NCBI GenBank assembly: GCA_964353115.1 | Contig: CAYGUI010000050.1 | Span: 1 to 9,553, forward strand | DNA length: 9,553 nucleotides | From: CAYGUI01 sp964353115 | GTDB lineage: Bacteria; Pseudomonadota; Gammaproteobacteria; JAGOUU01 | Direction of reading: 5' to 3' | Shown here: one piece after another, positions 7,825 through 9,553 of the stretch | Numbering within the stretch: the stretch's first letter is position 1 | Layout of the letters: the number at the start of each line of letters is the position of its first letter | Made by a program: the position numbers and the translations under genes | Notes under the pieces: model-generated | Told to the model about the DNA's origin: nothing | Databases searched by the model: none | The model's input: the letters and a program-made list of their open reading frames with translations, nothing else

Positions 7825-7925
7825 AAAAACCCCCGCGCCTTCGGCGCTGCCCCCTTTAATAAGGGGGCGTTAAACTCCCCTTTCGTAAAGGGGAGATGTC
7901 GACTTAGCCGACAGAGGAGTTTTTT
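7825..7925. repeat. GC-rich multi-hairpin palindromic repeat, also a likely bidirectional terminator
   Basis: This compact element stands out from its AT-rich surroundings. Its ends form an imperfect inverted repeat: AAAAACCCC (7825-7833) pairs with GGAGTTTTT (7916-7924) at 8 of 9 positions. Four smaller hairpins sit inside it in tandem: GCGCC/GGCGC (7835-7847, loop TTC), GCCCCCTT/AAGGGGGC (7849-7868, loop TAAT), CTCCCCTTT/AAAGGGGAG (7875-7895, loop CGT) and TGTCGAC/GCCGACA (7897-7913, one mismatch, loop TTA). T-runs at the outer edge on both strands (7920-7925 on plus; TTTTT complementary to 7825-7829 on minus) make it a plausible terminator for gatB and for the convergent gene. It resembles dispersed REP/MITE-like elements; copy number cannot be judged from this window. 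It overlaps the last six sense codons and the stop of the 7904-8458 gene. Confidence 0.8.
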
Positions 7926-8458
7926 CTTCCCCACTGATATTCAGCACCAGTATAGTCTGATCTGCTATTAAGCTCATGAAACCACTGTGGCAAAACAGGA
8001 CTTTCAGATATAAATTCCATTGTTGGTTCTGAAGGTGCTGTCTCTTTTGGCTCGAAATCACTGCACTCTGTATCATAGGCCTTAAAATCTTTTATTTTTT
8101 TAATTTTTTTGATAACAAAATGAATTGCAAATATTAAAGGGCTAAACATAGAAATTAAACCTATAGATAAAACAAGCTTAGTTATAAAAAACAAAGCATT
8201 AAAAATTGGCGATATTATTTTAAAAAATTTATAATCAGACTTTGATAGTTGGTTTAATGGAATACGCAATAACGGAATGCCGAGTAATAAAAAATCTAAT
8301 ATTCCTAATTTTCCGATTTCCTCTGCTGATTCATCACCATCACGATATTCTCCAATTAAAGCAATAAAAGCATCAGAAAATCTATCTCCCAGATCTTGAT
8401 GCAAAAAGCTGTAAGAGTTAATCTTTGGAATATGGTATAAGGGGTGGTTAATACTCAA
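7904..8458 (-). CDS. Hypothetical membrane-associated protein, unrecognised family
   Basis: I do not recognise this 184-residue product. It has a polar N-terminus (1-50), a hydrophobic stretch at about 53-68 (ILDFLLLGIPLLRIPL), a longer one at about 85-116 (FNALFFITKLVLSIGLISMF and onwards) that could be a membrane hairpin, a basic KKIKKIK cluster at 117-123, and an acidic, Pro/Ser-rich C-terminal tail. The pattern suggests a membrane-inserted protein with cytosolic ends, but no catalytic motif is seen. The frame has no ATG before Met104; the best start is the TTG at 8458, and upstream it is closed by a TAA at 8471-8473. No Shine-Dalgarno is visible, but a strong sigma-70-like promoter lies 32 bp upstream. 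The last residues (KNSSVG) and the stop come from the repeat at 7825-7925, so the original C-terminus may have been replaced. It could be a lineage-specific gene or a decaying fragment. Confidence 0.6.
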   Translation of the reverse strand: MSINHPLYHIPKINSYSFLHQDLGDRFSDAFIALIGEYRDGDESAEEIGKLGILDFLLLGIPLLRIPLNQLSKSDYKFFKIISPIFNALFFITKLVLSIGLISMFSPLIFAIHFVIKKIKKIKDFKAYDTECSDFEPKETAPSEPTMEFISESPVLPQWFHELNSRSDYTGAEYQWGRKNSSVG

Positions 8459-8489
8459 AATAGATATTTTTTATTATATAGTTAGTTAG

Positions 8490-8518
8490 AATATACATAT
8501 TTTTAAACTCGTTGTCAA
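8490..8518 (-). promoter_or_regulatory. Sigma-70-type promoter of the 7904-8458 gene
   Basis: The minus strand carries a perfect -35 TTGACA (8513-8518), a 17-bp spacer and the -10 TATATT (8490-8495). Transcription would start near 8483, giving a leader of about 25 nt before the TTG start. This near-consensus promoter is the best argument that the downstream gene is really expressed. Confidence 0.65.
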
Positions 8519-8549
8519 TTTGGACAAAGTTACTAAAATTTGATAAAAT
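8512..8549 (+). promoter_or_regulatory. Sigma-70-type promoter region of rpoH, with overlapping alternatives
   Basis: Two candidate promoters are seen before rpoH: TTGTCA (8512-8517), 16 bp, TAAAAT (8534-8539), and a weaker TTGGAC (8520-8525), 18 bp, TAAAAT (8544-8549). The first -35 overlaps the -35 of the divergent gene by five base pairs. An inverted repeat TTGTC-N6-GACAA (8512-8527) covers the -35 zone and could be an operator. AAAATT tracts recur at 8535, 8545 and 8554, close to helical phase. Leader length would be about 25-35 nt, too short for an obvious long thermosensor fold upstream of the start. Confidence 0.55.
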
Positions 8550-8579
8550 TAGCAAAATTTGTTATATAAAAAAATACCT

Positions 8580-9458
8580 ATGACAAACAACGCCTTAACT
8601 CTTAACATTAGCCCAAACGTTGGTAGCATTGATGCCTACATTGATCGCGTCCAACAAATGCCGGTATTAACTTTTGAAGAAGAGCAAGATTATGCACGCA
8701 AAAGCTTTGAAAACAATGATTTAGCTGCAGCCAAAATTTTAATTATGTCGCATTTGCGTCTAGTGGTTAAAATTGCTCGCAAATATAACGGTTACGGTTT
8801 GCAAATGGCTGATCTTATTCAAGAAGGAAATATTGGTCTTATGAAGGCCGTTAAAAAGTTTGACCCAAATGTTGGTGTTAGGCTTGTTTCTTTCGCTATT
8901 CACTGGATTAAGGCTGAAATTAATGAATTTGTAATTAAAAATTGGCGTATCGTAAAAATTGCCACAACTAAAGCACAACGTAAATTATTCTTTAACCTGC
9001 GCAGCACTAGAAATAGTCTAGAATGGTTAAAATCTAATGAAAGTGACGCCATGGCAAAAAATCTCAATGTCAAAAAGTCTGATGTTTCTGAAATGGAAAT
9101 GCGCTTAACCTCAAGAGATGCAGCATTTGATACACCGAGCAATACCCAGGCTAATTTAGATAATGATTTTGTAATGCCTGCTAATTATTTAGGTGATACA
9201 AAATTTGATCCAGCTCTTGCTGCAGAAAAAAATCAGTGGGATACAAAAGTTGCAACTAATTTACGCGAAGCAATAGAAAAACTAGATGATCGTGCAAAAG
9301 GCATTATCAGCGCACGATGGTTAGCCGATGAAAAAGCTTCTCTTGAAGATCTTTCTAAAATTTATAATATTTCTATCGAGCGTGTACGTCAGGTTGAAAA
9401 AGCCGCTATTGATAAGATTAAAAGTTTTTTTGTAAGACAGAAATTGCTAAGTATATAA
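8580..9458 (+). CDS. rpoH: RNA polymerase sigma-32 (heat-shock sigma factor)
   Basis: RpoH directs RNA polymerase to heat-shock promoters (chaperones, proteases). The 292-residue product (E. coli 284) shows all sigma-32 landmarks: region 1.2 (about 17-50), region 2 with LVVKIARKY, LIQEGNIGLMKAVKKFDP and VSFAIHWIKAEINEFVIKNWRIVK (61-126), the sigma-32-specific RpoH box QRKLFFNLR at 133-141, and a C-terminal region 4.2 helix-turn-helix (LEDLSKIYNISIERVRQVEKAAIDKIK, about 255-281). The ATG at 8580 gives the N-terminus expected from E. coli (MTxx..., VGxxDxYI). An in-frame TTG at 8559 would add seven residues with no family support. No clear Shine-Dalgarno is present. It stands alone here, without the ftsY-ftsE-ftsX genes that precede rpoH in many gammaproteobacteria. 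Confidence 0.96.
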   Translation: MTNNALTLNISPNVGSIDAYIDRVQQMPVLTFEEEQDYARKSFENNDLAAAKILIMSHLRLVVKIARKYNGYGLQMADLIQEGNIGLMKAVKKFDPNVGVRLVSFAIHWIKAEINEFVIKNWRIVKIATTKAQRKLFFNLRSTRNSLEWLKSNESDAMAKNLNVKKSDVSEMEMRLTSRDAAFDTPSNTQANLDNDFVMPANYLGDTKFDPALAAEKNQWDTKVATNLREAIEKLDDRAKGIISARWLADEKASLEDLSKIYNISIERVRQVEKAAIDKIKSFFVRQKLLSI

Positions 9459-9464
9459 TTCTGG

Positions 9465-9484
9465 ATTCCCGCCTGCGCGGGAAT
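9465..9484. terminator. Short perfect hairpin after rpoH, REP-like
   Basis: ATTCCCGC (9465-9472) and GCGGGAAT (9477-9484) form an 8-bp perfect stem with a CTGC loop, 7 bp after the rpoH stop. It could stop or stabilise the rpoH transcript, but no T-run follows, so an intrinsic terminator role is uncertain. The ATTCCC-N8-GGGAAT layout resembles the dRS3 repeat described in Neisseria; this is a likeness in form only. Confidence 0.6.
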
Positions 9485-9553
9485 GACGAAGTGTACGCGG
9501 GAATGACGAAGTATACGCGGGAATGACGAATTGTACGCGGGAATGACGAAGTG
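9477..9553. repeat. 20-bp tandem repeat, 3.85 copies visible, continues past the window edge
   Basis: Units start at 9477, 9497, 9517 and 9537 (the last is cut after 17 bases). The consensus is GCGGGAATGACGAAGTGTAC. Copy 2 differs by one base (GTATAC) and copy 3 by one base (AATTGTAC). The first unit is also the right arm of the hairpin at 9465-9484, so the array looks like an expansion of one half of a REP-like element. No unit-length spacers exist between copies, so it is not a CRISPR array. Confidence 0.9.

Noticed and set aside
7870..8076. Minus-strand open frame of 68 codons at the repeat
   Set aside because: It overlaps the longer 7904-8458 frame on the same strand, half of it is repeat sequence, and it has no start signal or recognisable motif.
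8559..8579. TTG at 8559 as the rpoH start
   Set aside because: It adds seven residues unlike other RpoH N-termini, and it lies within the promoter/leader zone; the ATG at 8580 aligns with the family.
8459..8579. A tRNA or small RNA in the gap before rpoH
   Set aside because: The sequence is almost all A and T, shows no cloverleaf or T-loop motif, and is well explained by two divergent promoters.
8760..9142. Two minus-strand open frames inside rpoH (8760-8978 and 8900-9142)
   Set aside because: They are antisense to sigma regions 2 and 3 of rpoH; no independent support.
9477..9553. Regular direct repeats that could suggest a CRISPR array
   Set aside because: Copies are contiguous at a 20-bp period with no variable spacers, and no cas gene is nearby.

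Overview
The window looks like ordinary chromosome from an AT-rich gammaproteobacterium. The gene order yhdP-mreD-mreC-mreB diverging from gatC-gatA-gatB matches, as I recall it, the arrangement in Pseudomonas and relatives. MreB and RpoH also resemble their E. coli counterparts closely by eye. The low GC content, A/T-ending codons and one orphan membrane protein would fit a host-associated lineage such as the Legionellales, but that placement is a guess and no taxonomic marker was tested.

Layout. Positions 1-4540 (minus strand) hold a cell-envelope operon read mreB > mreC > mreD > yhdP; yhdP runs off the left edge. MreB, MreC and MreD form the core of the rod-shape elongation machinery. YhdP is a large AsmA-like protein linked to phospholipid supply to the outer membrane. 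A 75-bp divergent intergenic region separates mreB from gatC-gatA-gatB (4616-7822, plus strand), which encodes the three-subunit tRNA amidotransferase that makes Gln-tRNA(Gln) and/or Asn-tRNA(Asn). Downstream of gatB is a compact, GC-rich, multi-hairpin repeat (7825-7925). It lies between convergent genes and supplies the stop codon of an unrecognised 184-residue membrane protein (7904-8458, minus). That gene diverges from rpoH (sigma-32, 8580-9458, plus) across a 121-bp region with back-to-back promoters whose -35 hexamers overlap. The window ends in a hairpin followed by a 20-bp tandem repeat that continues past the edge.

No stretch longer than 300 bases lacks a gene. The non-coding gaps are 4541-4615, 6366-6388, 7823-7903, 8459-8579 and 9459-9553, and each is described below. 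I saw no rRNA, tRNA, transposase, CRISPR array or phage gene. I do not think the window holds a new multi-gene system. The items most worth a second look are the folded repeat fused to the orphan gene's 3' end, the short MreD, the direct mreD-yhdP junction, the shared-core divergent promoter and the terminal tandem repeat.
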